Of a stretch of 64,000 nt of DNA, positions 25,173 through 34,373 are shown in pieces. Origin of the DNA: RYN-230 sp963720645. Its GTDB lineage: Bacteria > Actinomycetota > Actinomycetes > Streptosporangiales > Streptosporangiaceae. The position numbers and the translations under genes were made by a program. The notes beneath the pieces are model-generated. The model was not told the origin of the DNA and searched no databases. It worked only from the letters and a program-made list of their open reading frames with translations. How positions within the stretch are numbered: the first letter of the stretch is position 1; each line of letters begins with the position of its first letter. The stretch is from positions 248,001 to 312,000 of the forward strand of contig CAVRFX010000026.1 of NCBI GenBank assembly GCA_963720645.1, given 5' to 3'.

Positions 25173-26644
25173 CGCGGGCCGTCCAGCACGGCCCGGGCGG
25201 CCAGCCGGCCGGAGATCAGCACCATGGGAACGCCTATCCCGGGGGCGGTGCCCGCCCCCGCGAAGTGCAGACCCGGGACCCGCCGGGCCGAACGGCGCGG
25301 GCGCAGCCACGCGGTCTGCGAGAGACGGTGATCCAGGCCGAACGGGGTGCCTGCGGTATACCCGCGCGCCGCCCAGCCGGGCGGGTCCACGATCAGCTCG
25401 GCCGGGGCACGGTCCAGGTCGCCATAGCCGAGGCGGCCCAGCCGGGCCAGCAGCCGGCTGCGCAGCCGGGGCGTGGTGGCCGCCCAGTCGTGCCCGCCGA
25501 GCAGGTTCGCCGTCGGCTCCAGCACGCTCAGCGTGGCGTGGCCCGGCGGGGCCGCGTCCGGGTCGTGGCTGGGCGCGGTGACCAGCAGGCTGGGGTCCGG
25601 GCCGGGCTGGACGTCGCCGCGCCGGGTCAGCGCGGCAAAGGTGCCCGCCCAGTCCGGGCCGAGGTGCAGCGTGTGGTGCGCCTGGCCGGGCAGCTGGTGA
25701 TCCAGCCCGAAGTGCGCGACCAGGGCGGACGGCGCAAAGTGCGGGCGGGTCAGCCGCCAGTCCGCCGCCCCCGGTGGCAGCAGGCCACGGTGCGCGGCGG
25801 GCAGGTCGGCGGCCACGATCACGCTGGACGTCCGGAGCAGCTCACCGCCGGCGAGCCGGACCCCGGTGATGCCGGACGTCCCGGCCAGTACCTGCTCGGC
25901 CGGGGCGCCGTAGCGAAGCTGTGCTCCCGCCTTGGCGGCCACGTCCGCGAGGGCCAGTGGCAGGGCGTGCATCCCGCCGCGGGCCGGGATGTGCACGCCG
26001 CCGACGGTGTCCATGGTGGAGACGATCGAGTAGATGCCCGGGGCCCGGGCTGGGTCGAGGCCGACGTACAGGGCCTGGAAGGTGTGCGCACGGATCAGCC
26101 GCCAGTCGGTCAGGTAGCGCCCGGCCAGCCCGCTCATCCGGCGCAGCGCCCCCAGCCGGGCCAGCCTGACCGCGGCCCTGACCTGGACCAGGTCACGCAG
26201 GCGGTGGAAGTCCCGGGCCACGAACGGCTCCCACTCCGCCTCCAGCAGCAGCTCCAGCTGGCGCCGGAAGCGCAGGTAACGGGCCGCTTCCCGGGCGCCC
26301 GACAGGCGGCTCACCTCGTCGGCCATCCGGCCCGCGCCGGGCAGCACGTCCAGGTGCGACCCGTCATGGAACGCGAGCCGGTAGTACGGGTCCAGCTCCT
26401 GCAGCGGGAGCCAGCTCTGCAGGTCCTCCCCGGCCGCGCCGATGGTCTCCTCGATCACCCCGGGCATGGTGAGCACCGACGGGCCGGTATCGAACCGGTA
26501 CGGGCCGACGCTGGCCGTGCCGCAGCATCCGCCCGGGCCGTCGCTGGCTTCCACCACGGTCACGTCACGCCCCGCCGCGGCCAGGTGAATCGCGGCCGCC
26601 AGGCCGGCCAGCCCGGCGCCGATGACCACGGCTGGCCCGGTCAT
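25169..26644 (-). CDS. crtI: Phytoene desaturase
   Basis: 491 residues, intact. The N-terminal FAD motif is VVIGAGLAGLAAAIHLAAAG, followed by GGCCGTASVGPYRFDTGPS and the CrtI signature region DPYYRLAFHDGSHL; the C-terminal bacterial-type phytoene dehydrogenase signature is visible as GLHFAGAGTAPGIGVPMVLISG. It introduces double bonds into phytoene, giving neurosporene or lycopene; the number of steps is not predictable. It starts one base after the crtE stop and overlaps crtB, so it belongs to the crtE-crtI-crtB unit. Confidence 0.94.
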   Translation of the reverse strand: MTGPAVVIGAGLAGLAAAIHLAAAGRDVTVVEASDGPGGCCGTASVGPYRFDTGPSVLTMPGVIEETIGAAGEDLQSWLPLQELDPYYRLAFHDGSHLDVLPGAGRMADEVSRLSGAREAARYLRFRRQLELLLEAEWEPFVARDFHRLRDLVQVRAAVRLARLGALRRMSGLAGRYLTDWRLIRAHTFQALYVGLDPARAPGIYSIVSTMDTVGGVHIPARGGMHALPLALADVAAKAGAQLRYGAPAEQVLAGTSGITGVRLAGGELLRTSSVIVAADLPAAHRGLLPPGAADWRLTRPHFAPSALVAHFGLDHQLPGQAHHTLHLGPDWAGTFAALTRRGDVQPGPDPSLLVTAPSHDPDAAPPGHATLSVLEPTANLLGGHDWAATTPRLRSRLLARLGRLGYGDLDRAPAELIVDPPGWAARGYTAGTPFGLDHRLSQTAWLRPRRSARRVPGLHFAGAGTAPGIGVPMVLISGRLAARAVLDGPR

Positions 26645-26645
26645 C

Positions 26646-27794
26646 TCAGCGGCCCCGCCGGGTAGCCAGGCCAGCGAGCTGGATCAGGGCGGCCCGGGCA
26701 TCGTCCGGGATGCCCGGCTCGGCCGCGAGTGCGGCCCGGGCCTGCCCGGCCAGGCCGGCGATCCGCCGCTCGACCGCGTCCACCGCGCCGCAGCTGGCCA
26801 GCACCGTGCGGACGTCAGCGATGTCCTGCCCCGCCGCGGCCGGGTTCCCGGGGACCGTCTCCAGCACCCGCCGCCCCGCCGGGCCGGCCATCTGCCTGCC
26901 CAGCACCAGCAGGAGGGTCTGCTTGCCCTCGCGGATGTCCTCCCCGGCGGGCTTGCCGGTGACCTCCGGGTCGCCGAACACCCCGAGCACGTCGTCGCGG
27001 AGCTGGAACGCCTCCCCGAGCGGCAGGCCATATCCGGACAGGAAGCCGTCCGTTCCGCTGGTTCCCGCGACCGCGGCGCCCAGCTGGAGCGGGCGTTCCA
27101 CCGTGTACTTGGCTGACTTGTAGCGGATGATCCGCTCAGCGTCCCCGGTCAGCTCCGTGACCCCGGGAGCCTCACCCGCCGGGACGCGGCGAGCCGGGGC
27201 GGTGCCGCGCTGCGCGTGAACGAGGTCGAGATACTGCCCGCCGATCACTTCGGTCCGCAGCGTGGTGAACAGGCGCAGGACCGCGGCCAGCCGGCCGGGG
27301 CGCAGCCCCGCGTCGCACAGGGCCGCGTCGGCCCAGGTGAAGGCCTGGAGGCCGAGGACGAGCGCGGCCGCCCGGCCGAATTCGGGCCGCGGGCCCGGCC
27401 AGCCGTGCCCGCCGTCCGGGCCGGCCAGCCGGACATGCGCGGCGGGTTCCCAGCGCCGGACAGGCGAGCCATCCATCAGGTCGTCGCAGATCAGCGCGCA
27501 GGCGTGCAGGAACTCGACCGCACAGCCCACCCGGAGGGCGGCGTCCGCGTCGGGTCCGGCCGGGGCGCCCCCGGCGGCCCGGTATCCCCAGTAGACGAAG
27601 GCCGGGCGGAGGCGCTTGCCCGGACCGCGGACGAGCCGGCCGAGCACCTCGTCGAAGGGAGCGATATCGGCGCCGAGGAAATCCAGTTCAGCGAACCGCC
27701 GGCCGAGCATCGCGGCCAGCTCCGCCTCGATCAGCTGGCCTGGCCAGGCCGCGTCGGTGGCTGCGGCGGGGACCTCACCGACCTGCACAGTCAC
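26646..27794 (-). CDS. crtE: Geranylgeranyl diphosphate synthase-type polyprenyl synthetase
   Basis: 382 residues. The first Asp-rich motif DDLMDGS lies at about residue 101 and the second, RDDVLGVFGD, at about residue 265; GPGKRLRP marks the family N-terminus, and the Lys-Tyr of SAKYTVERPLQLG is visible. It chain-extends farnesyl or dimethylallyl diphosphate to supply GGPP for crtB. The second motif reads D-D-V-L-G rather than D-D-x-x-D, as is common in actinobacterial CrtE. GTG 27794 is the start; AGAGAGG is 12 bases ahead, a rather long gap, and GTG 27788 is possible. It is the first gene of the operon. Confidence 0.92.
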   Translation of the reverse strand: MTVQVGEVPAAATDAAWPGQLIEAELAAMLGRRFAELDFLGADIAPFDEVLGRLVRGPGKRLRPAFVYWGYRAAGGAPAGPDADAALRVGCAVEFLHACALICDDLMDGSPVRRWEPAAHVRLAGPDGGHGWPGPRPEFGRAAALVLGLQAFTWADAALCDAGLRPGRLAAVLRLFTTLRTEVIGGQYLDLVHAQRGTAPARRVPAGEAPGVTELTGDAERIIRYKSAKYTVERPLQLGAAVAGTSGTDGFLSGYGLPLGEAFQLRDDVLGVFGDPEVTGKPAGEDIREGKQTLLLVLGRQMAGPAGRRVLETVPGNPAAAGQDIADVRTVLASCGAVDAVERRIAGLAGQARAALAAEPGIPDDARAALIQLAGLATRRGR

Positions 27795-28382
27795 GATGCA
27801 GCGATCCTCTCTGCGGGGGCTGCGGGAATGCCATTACCGGGAGATTCGGCCCGGCTGGGCCGGACGGTTGCATGCGCGCGACCGTCCGGCGGTGATGCGC
27901 GGCGGACCGGCCGCCGGGTGGGAGGACGGCGGCGGGGCCGGGACGGCGGGCTGCGGATCGCCGGCCAGCAGGGGCGGCCCAGGAGACCGGCGGGAGCAGG
28001 GACAGCGGACGGCGGCCCCCGGGACGCAGCGAGGTTCTTACAGGCCTATTACCATCGCGGTCACGCCGGCCCCGCCGGCGCTCCCGGGACCCCAGCGCAC
28101 CGCCGTTCCGGTGGGATACGCTCAAGCCGCCTACCTGGTAATGGCCGCTTACAGTATCCGAGTGATTACCAATGAATACGAGAAGGTGCATGTGAGCGCA
28201 CTACAACCGGGGTTGATGAACTTCGCCCGCATGCGCGGCCCAGGCCGCTATGGTTCAACTGCCGGCGGGGCTGACGGTCCCCCGCTCCCCAAGCAGCCCC
28301 GCCGGCACTCGACCGCCACCCAGCCGCTGGTCCTCCACGACCCCGGAAGCCGGGGGCCCGCGGACAGGCAGGGAAGCTGATC
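27795..28382. other. Long non-coding region between crtE and the aldose epimerase gene
   Basis: 588 bases between divergent genes. The first 230 bases are GC-rich without convincing coding sequence. From about 28030 the composition changes to a mosaic with AT-rich patches containing three ATTACCA/TGGTAAT heptamers. This should contain the control region of the whole crtE operon. No conserved riboswitch or small gene could be supported. Confidence 0.5.
28048..28171. promoter_or_regulatory. Cluster of ATTACCA/TGGTAAT elements upstream of the crtE operon
   Basis: ATTACCA is present at 28048-28054 and 28165-28171, and its complement TGGTAAT at 28136-28142. The last two face each other with 22 bases between. 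Both forward copies are preceded by TTACAG (4 and 10 bases ahead). In a sequence of this GC content three copies in 124 bases are unexpected. They are candidate binding sites for one of the two MerR proteins or an ECF promoter element; the assignment is open. Confidence 0.35.
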
Positions 28383-29333
28383 ATGGTTTCGCTCACCGGG
28401 GCTCAGGTTCCCCTGACCGGCGCGCAGTACGACCTTTCCGCAGGCGACTACCGGGCCACCGTCACCGAACTGGGTGCCGGGCTCCGCCGGCTGGAGTACC
28501 AGGGCCAGCCCGTGATCGTGGGGTACGAGCCCGACGAGCTGCCCCCCGGGGCCGCCGGCCAGCTGCTCTGCCCCTGGCCGAACCGGGTGGACGGCGGCCA
28601 CTACGCCATCGACGGCACGCACCATCAGCTCGATCTCAGCGAGCCGGCCAACGCGAACGCGATCCACGGCCTGACCCGCTGGTCGTCCTGGTCGCCCGGG
28701 CCTGCTTCCGCGGCGCCGGGCGGGGAGGAGATCACGCTCCGGCTGGGGCTGCTCGGGCATCAGGGCTACCCGTTCGTCCTGGAACTCGACGCGTCGTACC
28801 GGCTGGACGCCGGTCATGGCCTGCAGGTCAGTGTCAGCGCCCGGAACCTCGGGTCGGTCGCGGCCCCGTACGGGACCGGATCACATCCGTACCTGACCAC
28901 CGGGGCGGCCACGGTGGACGACTGCGATCTCGGCCTCCCGGCCGGGCTGTGGCAGCCGTCCGGCGAGCGGGGCATCCCGCTCGGCGCCCCGGAGGACGTG
29001 AGCGCCACCGAGTTCGATTTCCGCACCCCGCGGCCGATCGGTGACACCCAGCTCGACCACGCGCTGACCGGCCTGGACCGGGACGCCGCCGGCCGCGCCT
29101 GGGCCCGCCTGAGCGGCCCGGGAACCCAGGTGGCCCTCTGGGCCGGGCCGGGTTACGAATGGCTGCAGGTGTTCACCGGTGACACGCTCGGCCCGTCGCA
29201 CCGGCGGAAGGCCCTGGCCATCGAGCCGATGACCTGCCCGCCGAACGCCTTCGTCTCCGGCGTGGACCTGCTGATGCTCGAGCCGGGCGACAGCGTGACC
29301 CATACCTGGGGCATCGAGGTCACCCCCGCCTGA
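28383..29333 (+). CDS. Aldose 1-epimerase family protein
   Basis: 316 residues of beta-rich galactose-mutarotase fold. Conserved features are LCPWPNRVDGGHYAIDG, the catalytic-region His in NAIHGLTRW, GTGSHPYL with the second His, and a late Glu in RRKALAIEPMTCPPNAF. It interconverts alpha and beta anomers of hexoses. ATG 28383 has GGGAAG ahead. It is monocistronic and divergent from crtE. A link with the glycosyl part of the carotenoid pathway is possible but unsupported. Confidence 0.9.
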   Translation: MVSLTGAQVPLTGAQYDLSAGDYRATVTELGAGLRRLEYQGQPVIVGYEPDELPPGAAGQLLCPWPNRVDGGHYAIDGTHHQLDLSEPANANAIHGLTRWSSWSPGPASAAPGGEEITLRLGLLGHQGYPFVLELDASYRLDAGHGLQVSVSARNLGSVAAPYGTGSHPYLTTGAATVDDCDLGLPAGLWQPSGERGIPLGAPEDVSATEFDFRTPRPIGDTQLDHALTGLDRDAAGRAWARLSGPGTQVALWAGPGYEWLQVFTGDTLGPSHRRKALAIEPMTCPPNAFVSGVDLLMLEPGDSVTHTWGIEVTPA

Positions 29334-29379
29334 CCCGGCCGCTCCCGCCGCCACCGTCGCCGCGGGTGCGCCGGGAGCG

Positions 29380-29964
29380 TCAGGGACCGGGCTCGCCGTG
29401 GCCGGGCGCGCCGGGGCGGCTGAGGCGGGCCAGGTCCTCGGCGGTGTCCACGTCGTCCGGGCGGCCGGTGTCCGCGCACTCCACCCGGGTGACCAGCTCC
29501 GGGTGCGCCCGCAGGAACGGCCGGGCACCCACGTCGCCGGCGGCCAGCCGGATGACCTCCGGCCAGTGTTCGCGGGCGACCAGTACCGGGTTGCGGGGCT
29601 GCCCGTCATAGCTGGCCACGGCGACCCGGGCGCCGCCGGCGAACGCGGTGATCAGCCGGGCCACCGCCGCGGGCCCGACCAGCGGCTGATCCACCAGGGC
29701 GATCACCGCCGCGGCGCAGCCGTCCGGGACCGCGCGCAGGCCGGCCGCCAGTGAGGATCCCATGCCGCTGGCCCAGTCCGGGTTGAACACGCTGATCACA
29801 CCGGGGGGCAGGCTGACCGGCGCGGCGCCGGTCACCACGACCAGCGGGGACGCACCACCCGACTGCAACAGCCAGACACCCCGGTCCACCAGCCGGACCC
29901 CGTCCAGCTCGACCAGGGCCTTCGGCCGGCCGAGGCGGGACCCCGATCCCGCGGCCAGCAGCAC
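29380..29964 (-). CDS. MocA-like nucleotidyltransferase (molybdopterin cytidylyltransferase family)
   Basis: The nucleotide-binding motif LLAAGSGSRLGRPKALV at the N-terminus, NPDWASGMGSSLAAGL, and the metal-site ALVDQPLVG place it among MobA/MocA-like NTP transferases, which attach CMP to molybdopterin for xanthine-dehydrogenase-type enzymes. The adjacent XdhC-like gene supports that role. GTG 29964 sits inside the first beta strand; three more family-like codons (VAG) precede it without any start codon, so the true start may be upstream across another frame error. No molybdenum enzyme subunit genes are in the window. Confidence 0.82.
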   Translation of the reverse strand: MLLAAGSGSRLGRPKALVELDGVRLVDRGVWLLQSGGASPLVVVTGAAPVSLPPGVISVFNPDWASGMGSSLAAGLRAVPDGCAAAVIALVDQPLVGPAAVARLITAFAGGARVAVASYDGQPRNPVLVAREHWPEVIRLAAGDVGARPFLRAHPELVTRVECADTGRPDDVDTAEDLARLSRPGAPGHGEPGP

Positions 29965-30040
29965 GCCGGCGACCGTGCCTGCAGACGGGAAATCTCCCGC
30001 GGATCCACCCCCGGCGGCCGGGGACGGGGCCGCCGCGCGC

Positions 30041-31141
30041 TCAGTGATGGATCCGCCCGGACGTCACGGTCAGCGGCTGGCCGGAGCCGCCCCAGCGGAG
30101 CTGGATCAGCTCCGCGGCGACCGACACCGCGGTCTCCTCGGGCGTGCGCGCCCCGAGGTCCAGCCCGATCGGGGAGCGCAGCCGGGCCAGTTCGTCCTCG
30201 CCCAGGCCGGCCTCACGGAGCCGGGCCAGCCGGTCCTCATGCGTCCGGCGGCTGCCCATGGCACCGATGTACGCGGCGGGGGTGCGCAGGGCCACTTCGA
30301 GCACCGGCACGTCGAACTTGGGATCGTGGGTGAGCACGCAGATCACGGTCCGTGAGTCCACCGGGGTCCGGGCCAGGTAGCGGTGCGGCCACTCGACCAC
30401 CACCTCGTCGGCCTCGGGGAAGCGCGCCGGGGTGGCGAAGATGCCGCGGGCGTCGCAGACGGTCACCTGGTAGCCCAGGAACTTCCCGGCCCGGGCCACG
30501 GCCGCGGCGAAGTCGATCGCGCCGAACACCAGCATCCGCGGCGGCGGCGCGAACGAGTGCACGAACACGGCCAGCTCGTCGCCGAGCCGCTCGCCGTCCG
30601 CGCCGTACCGCCGGACCCCGGTCAGGCCCTGGGCCAGCATGCCCCGGGCGTCGTCGTCGACCGCCGCGTCGAGGCGGCCGCCGTTGCCGAGGGTCCCGCT
30701 GGCCTTGTCGTCGGCCCAGATGACCCGGCGCGCGCCGACGCGGCCCGGGCCCTCGATCACGCTGGCCACCGCGACGGGCTCGCCCGCGGCGATGGACGCG
30801 GACACGTCCCCCAGTTCCGGGTACCGCTCGCGGCTGACCGGCTCCACCAGCAGGTGCAGGATGCCGCCGCAGGTCAGGCCGACCGCGAACGCGTCGTCGT
30901 CGCTCACGCCGTAGGTCGCCAGCACCGGCCGCCCGGTCTGGCAGACCTCCTGGGCCAGCTCGTACACCGCGCCCTCGACACAGCCGCCCGACACACTGCC
31001 CGTGACCTCGCCCTCGGCGGACACGGCCATCGCGGCGCCGGGCTCACGGGGCGCGCTGCGGAACGTGCGCACCACGGTAGCCAGGCCGAACACCTCGCCC
31101 GTGTCCCACCACTTCGTGATGGGGTCCAGGATGTCTCGCAA
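30041..31141 (-). CDS. XdhC-family molybdenum cofactor maturation protein
   Basis: 366 residues with the N-terminal XdhC/CoxI domain (ATVVRTFRSAPREPGAAMAV, GSVSGGCVEGAVYELA, GLTCGGILHLLVEP) and a C-terminal Rossmann domain (MLVFGAIDFAAAVARAGKFLG, TPAAYIGAMGSRRTHEDR). XdhC proteins bind and insert the sulfurated molybdenum cofactor into xanthine or CO dehydrogenase-type enzymes. The start is TTG 31141, supported by AGGTGAAACCGG just ahead. The MocA-like gene is 76 bases downstream on the same strand, forming a maturation operon that presumably serves enzymes encoded elsewhere. Confidence 0.9.
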   Translation of the reverse strand: MRDILDPITKWWDTGEVFGLATVVRTFRSAPREPGAAMAVSAEGEVTGSVSGGCVEGAVYELAQEVCQTGRPVLATYGVSDDDAFAVGLTCGGILHLLVEPVSRERYPELGDVSASIAAGEPVAVASVIEGPGRVGARRVIWADDKASGTLGNGGRLDAAVDDDARGMLAQGLTGVRRYGADGERLGDELAVFVHSFAPPPRMLVFGAIDFAAAVARAGKFLGYQVTVCDARGIFATPARFPEADEVVVEWPHRYLARTPVDSRTVICVLTHDPKFDVPVLEVALRTPAAYIGAMGSRRTHEDRLARLREAGLGEDELARLRSPIGLDLGARTPEETAVSVAAELIQLRWGGSGQPLTVTSGRIHH

Positions 31142-31406
31142 CCGGTTTCACCTCGGTACGTTGGTCACGTCGGCCGGCCTGCCCAGAAGCCTCGCGGGAC
31201 GGCTGGGGCCGCCGCGCCGGCCTAGACGGGGCATACCTCAGGGTACGTTCACGTTACGGGCCCGCGCCACGCCACGACCGGGGAGCATCCGTGGCAGCCC
31301 CGCCCGGCCGTGGGCAGCGCGGGTCCCGCCTGAGGGCGGTCCGGGCCAGGGCGGCCGGCCCAGGCCAAAAGCGGTCTGCCCCGGGGCCAGGGGGCGGCCC
31401 GCCCGG

Positions 31407-31470
31407 CATGGGCACCCCGCGCATGGGCACCCCGCGCATGGGCACCCCGCGCATGGGCACCCGGCGCATG
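31407..31470. repeat. 15-bp tandem repeat (about 4.3 copies)
   Basis: CATGGGCACCCCGCG recurs at 31407, 31422, 31437 and 31452, with slight change in the last copy and a partial fifth. The unit would encode Met-Gly-Thr-Pro-Arg on the plus strand, but no gene context supports translation. Confidence 0.9.
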
Positions 31471-31531
31471 GGTAGCCCCGGGGGGCCATGGACTGTGGGC
31501 CCGTCCCAGCGGGACCCCCGCCCCTAGTAGG

Positions 31532-31550
31532 TTAGGTTAGCCTAAGCTAT
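31532..31550 (+). promoter_or_regulatory. IdeR/DtxR-type iron box upstream of the iron transporter
   Basis: TTAGGTTAGCCTAAGCTAT matches the 19-base actinobacterial iron box (TTAGGTTAGGCTAACCTAA and variants) at about 16 of 19 positions, with a strong left half-site. It lies 75 bases before the fbpA-like start. IdeR/DmdR with Fe(II) would repress the transporter when iron is sufficient. Confidence 0.85.
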
Positions 31551-31624
31551 CGTCGGTTCCCGATCAGCGGCGATGCCGGCCAGGTGGCGGCCCGGCGCAC
31601 AGGACGAGGAAAGGCGACTGGCTG

Positions 31625-32683
31625 ATGGCATGGCGATGGGGCCGCGCTCCCCGCAGGACCGCGGCGACCCTGGCCGCGGTGACCCTGGTGACCGCCGCGA
31701 TGACGGGCTGCTCGGCGTTGTCGGGCTCGGCGGCCACGGGCGGCAACTCCATCACCCTGTACAGCGGTCAGCATCCCCAGACCACCCAGAAGCTGGTTGC
31801 CGCGTTCGAGAAGCTGACCGGGATCAAGGTCAGCGTGCGCAGCGACGACGAGGACGTGCTGGCGGCCCAGATCGTGACCGAGGGACAGCGCTCCCCGGCC
31901 GACGTGTTCTACACCGAGAACACCCCGCCGCTGGAGTTCCTGCAGGCCAAGGGCCTGCTGTCCACCCTGCGCAGCAGCACGCTGGCCGCCGCCCCGTCGA
32001 GGTACAACTCCCCCCAGGGAGACTGGGTGGGTGTGTCGGCGCGGGTCAGCGTGCTCATCTACAACCCCCGCCTGATCAGCAAGAGCCAGCTGCCCACCTC
32101 GGTCATGCAGCTCGCCGACCCGAAGTACCAGGGCAAGCTGGCCCTGGCCGCCGGGGAGACCGACTTCCAGCCCATCGTCACCTCGATCCTGCGCGCCCAC
32201 GGCCCGGCGGCGACGGAGAAATGGCTCACCGCCGTGAAGGCCAACGCGGCCGGGCACCTCTACCCGGACAACGAGACCGTGACCAGCGACGTGAACCGCG
32301 GCAGCGCCGCGCTGGGCATCATCAACCAGTACTACTGGTACCGGCTGCGGGCCGAGATCGGCGCCGCGGCCACGCACTCGAAGATCGCGTTCTTCGCCCC
32401 GCACGACCCCGGCTACGTGCTCGACGTCTCGGGGGCCGCGGTGCTGAAGTCCAGCACCCACCAGGCCGCCGCGCAGCGGCTGGTGGCCTTCCTGGTCAGC
32501 AAGCCCGCCCAGGAGATCATCGGCGGGCATTCACTCAGTTACGAGTACCCGATAGCCTCGGGCGTGACCACCGCGGCCCCGGAGACCCCGCTGAGCCAGC
32601 TCCAGCCGAACCCGATCACGCTCGGCGAGCTGGGCACCGGGTCGGCGGCCGTCGCCTTGCTCCGCCGGGCGGGGCTGCTGTGA
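31625..32683 (+). CDS. Iron(III) ABC transporter substrate-binding lipoprotein (FbpA/FutA type)
   Basis: 352 residues. A basic N-terminus, hydrophobic stretch and lipobox-like AMTGC predict a lipoprotein anchored at residue 29. The mature part starts SITLYSGQHPQTTQKLVAAFE, the classic FbpA/FutA opening, with SPADVFYTEN and the iron-ligand region near the end of the middle domain (INQYYWYRLRAEIG, paired tyrosines). It captures ferric iron outside the membrane. The iron box directly upstream and the following permease and ATPase genes support this. ATG 31625 is preceded by GGAAAGG at a long distance. Confidence 0.92.
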   Translation: MAWRWGRAPRRTAATLAAVTLVTAAMTGCSALSGSAATGGNSITLYSGQHPQTTQKLVAAFEKLTGIKVSVRSDDEDVLAAQIVTEGQRSPADVFYTENTPPLEFLQAKGLLSTLRSSTLAAAPSRYNSPQGDWVGVSARVSVLIYNPRLISKSQLPTSVMQLADPKYQGKLALAAGETDFQPIVTSILRAHGPAATEKWLTAVKANAAGHLYPDNETVTSDVNRGSAALGIINQYYWYRLRAEIGAAATHSKIAFFAPHDPGYVLDVSGAAVLKSSTHQAAAQRLVAFLVSKPAQEIIGGHSLSYEYPIASGVTTAAPETPLSQLQPNPITLGELGTGSAAVALLRRAGLL

Positions 32684-32741
32684 TCCCCGGGCGCCCCGGG
32701 CTTTCCGGGCGGCCCGGCCGGCACCGGCCTGGAGGATACCG

Positions 32742-34373
32742 ATGACGTCGTCCCCCGTCCTGGACCGCCATGGCCCGGGGCCGGGGCAACCCGGGGCGGA
32801 CGGGACGGTTTTCGTTGCGGAAAAGAAGGCACGCCGCGGGCGGCGCCCGCGCGCGCTGACCGCCGCTGCCGCGCTGATCGCGGCGGTCCTGGCCCTGCCC
32901 CTGGTCTTCCTGCTGATCGAGGCGAGCGGCAGCGGCGCGGCGGCGGACTGGCAGCTGATCGCCCGGCCGCTCACCGGGGAACTGCTGTGGAACACGGTCC
33001 GGCTCACCGTCGTCGTCACCGCCCTGTGCGCGGTGATCGGAACCGCGGCCGCGTGGTGCGTCGAGCGCACCAACGTCCCGGGCCGGAAGATCTGGGCCGT
33101 GCTGGTGGTCGTGCCGCTGGCCATCCCGGACTTCGTGGTCAGCTTCGGCTGGGCGTCGCTGTGGACGTGGGTCCACGGCTTCCGCGGCGCGGTCATCGTC
33201 ATGACCCTGGCCGTGTACCCGCTGGTGTACCTGCCGGTCGCGGCGAGCCTGCGCGGCGCGGACCCCGGCCAGGAAGAGGTCGCCCGCAGCCTGGGCTCCG
33301 GCCGGGTGCGCACCTTCGTCCGGATCACGCTCGGCCAGGCCCGGGGAGCCATCCTGGGCGGCTGCCTGCTGGTCGCGATGGTGATGCTCGCCGAGTACGG
33401 CGCGTTCGAGATCGTCGGCTACCAGACCTTCACGACCGAGATCTTCACCGAGATCAACGTGGCCTTCAGCCTGCCCGCGGCCTGCGCGCTGGCACTGGTC
33501 CTGGTGCTGCTCAGCCTCATCGTGCTCGGGGCGGAAGGCAGGCTCCGGGGCCGGGGGCGGATCAGCCGGTCCGGCGCGCTGGCCCAGCGGGTGTCCGCGC
33601 GGCACCGGCTGGGCAAGGCCAGGATCCCGGCGCTGGCCGGCCTGACCGCGCTGGCCGGGCTGTCCCTCGGCGTCCCGGTCGGGTCCTGCCTGTACTGGAT
33701 GGCCACCGGCGGCCGGGACACGCTCACCGGCGTGTCGATGCCGATGGCGGCGCTCACCACCGCGCTGTACGGGCTGCTGTCCGCCGGGCTGGCCACGCTG
33801 CTGGCGCTGCCCGTCGCGATGCTCGCGGTGCGTCACCCTGGCGGGGCCCGCCGGTTCCTGGAGCGCAGCACGTACCTGGTGCTGGCCGTGCCGGGCGTGG
33901 TCATCGCGCTGGCCCTGTCCTACTTTACCGAGCGTTACCTGGGCGGGTTCGGGTACCAGACCGCGCCGCTGCTCATCCTGGCCTACGCGATCATGTTCTT
34001 CCCGCTCGCCCTGGTCGGGGTCAAGGCCTCGCTGGCCCGCGCCCCGGTCAGCCTGGACGAGGTGGCCCGCTCCCTCGGCCAGCCCCGGCTGGCGGTGCTC
34101 TTCCGGGTCACGCTGCGGCTGACCGGGCCGGGGCTGGCCGCCGCGTTCTGCCTCGTTTTCCTCTCGGTTATCACCGAGCTGACCGCCACCCTTATCCTGA
34201 TCCCGACCGGCGTGCAGACCCTGGCCTCGCAGTTCTGGGTGTACGAGACGAACCTGTCCTACGGGCAGGCCGCCCCGTTCGCCCTGGTGATGATCGCCGT
34301 GGCGGCCATCCCGAGCTGGGTGCTCGGCCGGTTCTTCGATCGCGGCGCGGCGGACCCGAGGATGATGACATGA
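32742..34373 (+). CDS. Iron(III) ABC transporter permease, two-domain FbpB type
   Basis: 543 residues with about twelve hydrophobic segments arranged as two homologous halves, each carrying an EAA-type loop (EEVARSLGSGRVRTFVRITL in the first, DEVARSLGQPRLAVLFRVTL in the second). This is the fused permease of FbpB/ThiP-like iron importers. ATG 32742 is behind GGAGGATACCG. The first 40 residues are cytoplasmic and unusually rich in Gly/Pro, followed by a basic stretch KKARRGRRPR. It overlaps the ATPase gene by ATGA. Confidence 0.92.
   Translation: MTSSPVLDRHGPGPGQPGADGTVFVAEKKARRGRRPRALTAAAALIAAVLALPLVFLLIEASGSGAAADWQLIARPLTGELLWNTVRLTVVVTALCAVIGTAAAWCVERTNVPGRKIWAVLVVVPLAIPDFVVSFGWASLWTWVHGFRGAVIVMTLAVYPLVYLPVAASLRGADPGQEEVARSLGSGRVRTFVRITLGQARGAILGGCLLVAMVMLAEYGAFEIVGYQTFTTEIFTEINVAFSLPAACALALVLVLLSLIVLGAEGRLRGRGRISRSGALAQRVSARHRLGKARIPALAGLTALAGLSLGVPVGSCLYWMATGGRDTLTGVSMPMAALTTALYGLLSAGLATLLALPVAMLAVRHPGGARRFLERSTYLVLAVPGVVIALALSYFTERYLGGFGYQTAPLLILAYAIMFFPLALVGVKASLARAPVSLDEVARSLGQPRLAVLFRVTLRLTGPGLAAAFCLVFLSVITELTATLILIPTGVQTLASQFWVYETNLSYGQAAPFALVMIAVAAIPSWVLGRFFDRGAADPRMMT

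Larger units (their letters stand above)
31142..31624. other. Intergenic region with minisatellite and iron box
   Basis: About 480 bases between divergent xdhC-like and fbpA-like genes. It holds a 15-bp tandem repeat and an IdeR-type operator close to fbpA, each listed separately. The remainder is GC-rich, and no gene is supported. Confidence 0.5.

Noticed and set aside
27775..28191. A 138-codon minus-strand gene upstream of crtE
   Set aside because: Composition is Arg/Gly/Pro-rich without any domain, and it overlaps the expected control region of the crt operon.
31407..31470. Possible CRISPR-like array from regularly spaced repeats
   Set aside because: The 15-base units are directly adjacent without spacers, so this is a tandem repeat. 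No cas genes are in the window. The same holds for the repeats at 12013, 14241 and 16620.
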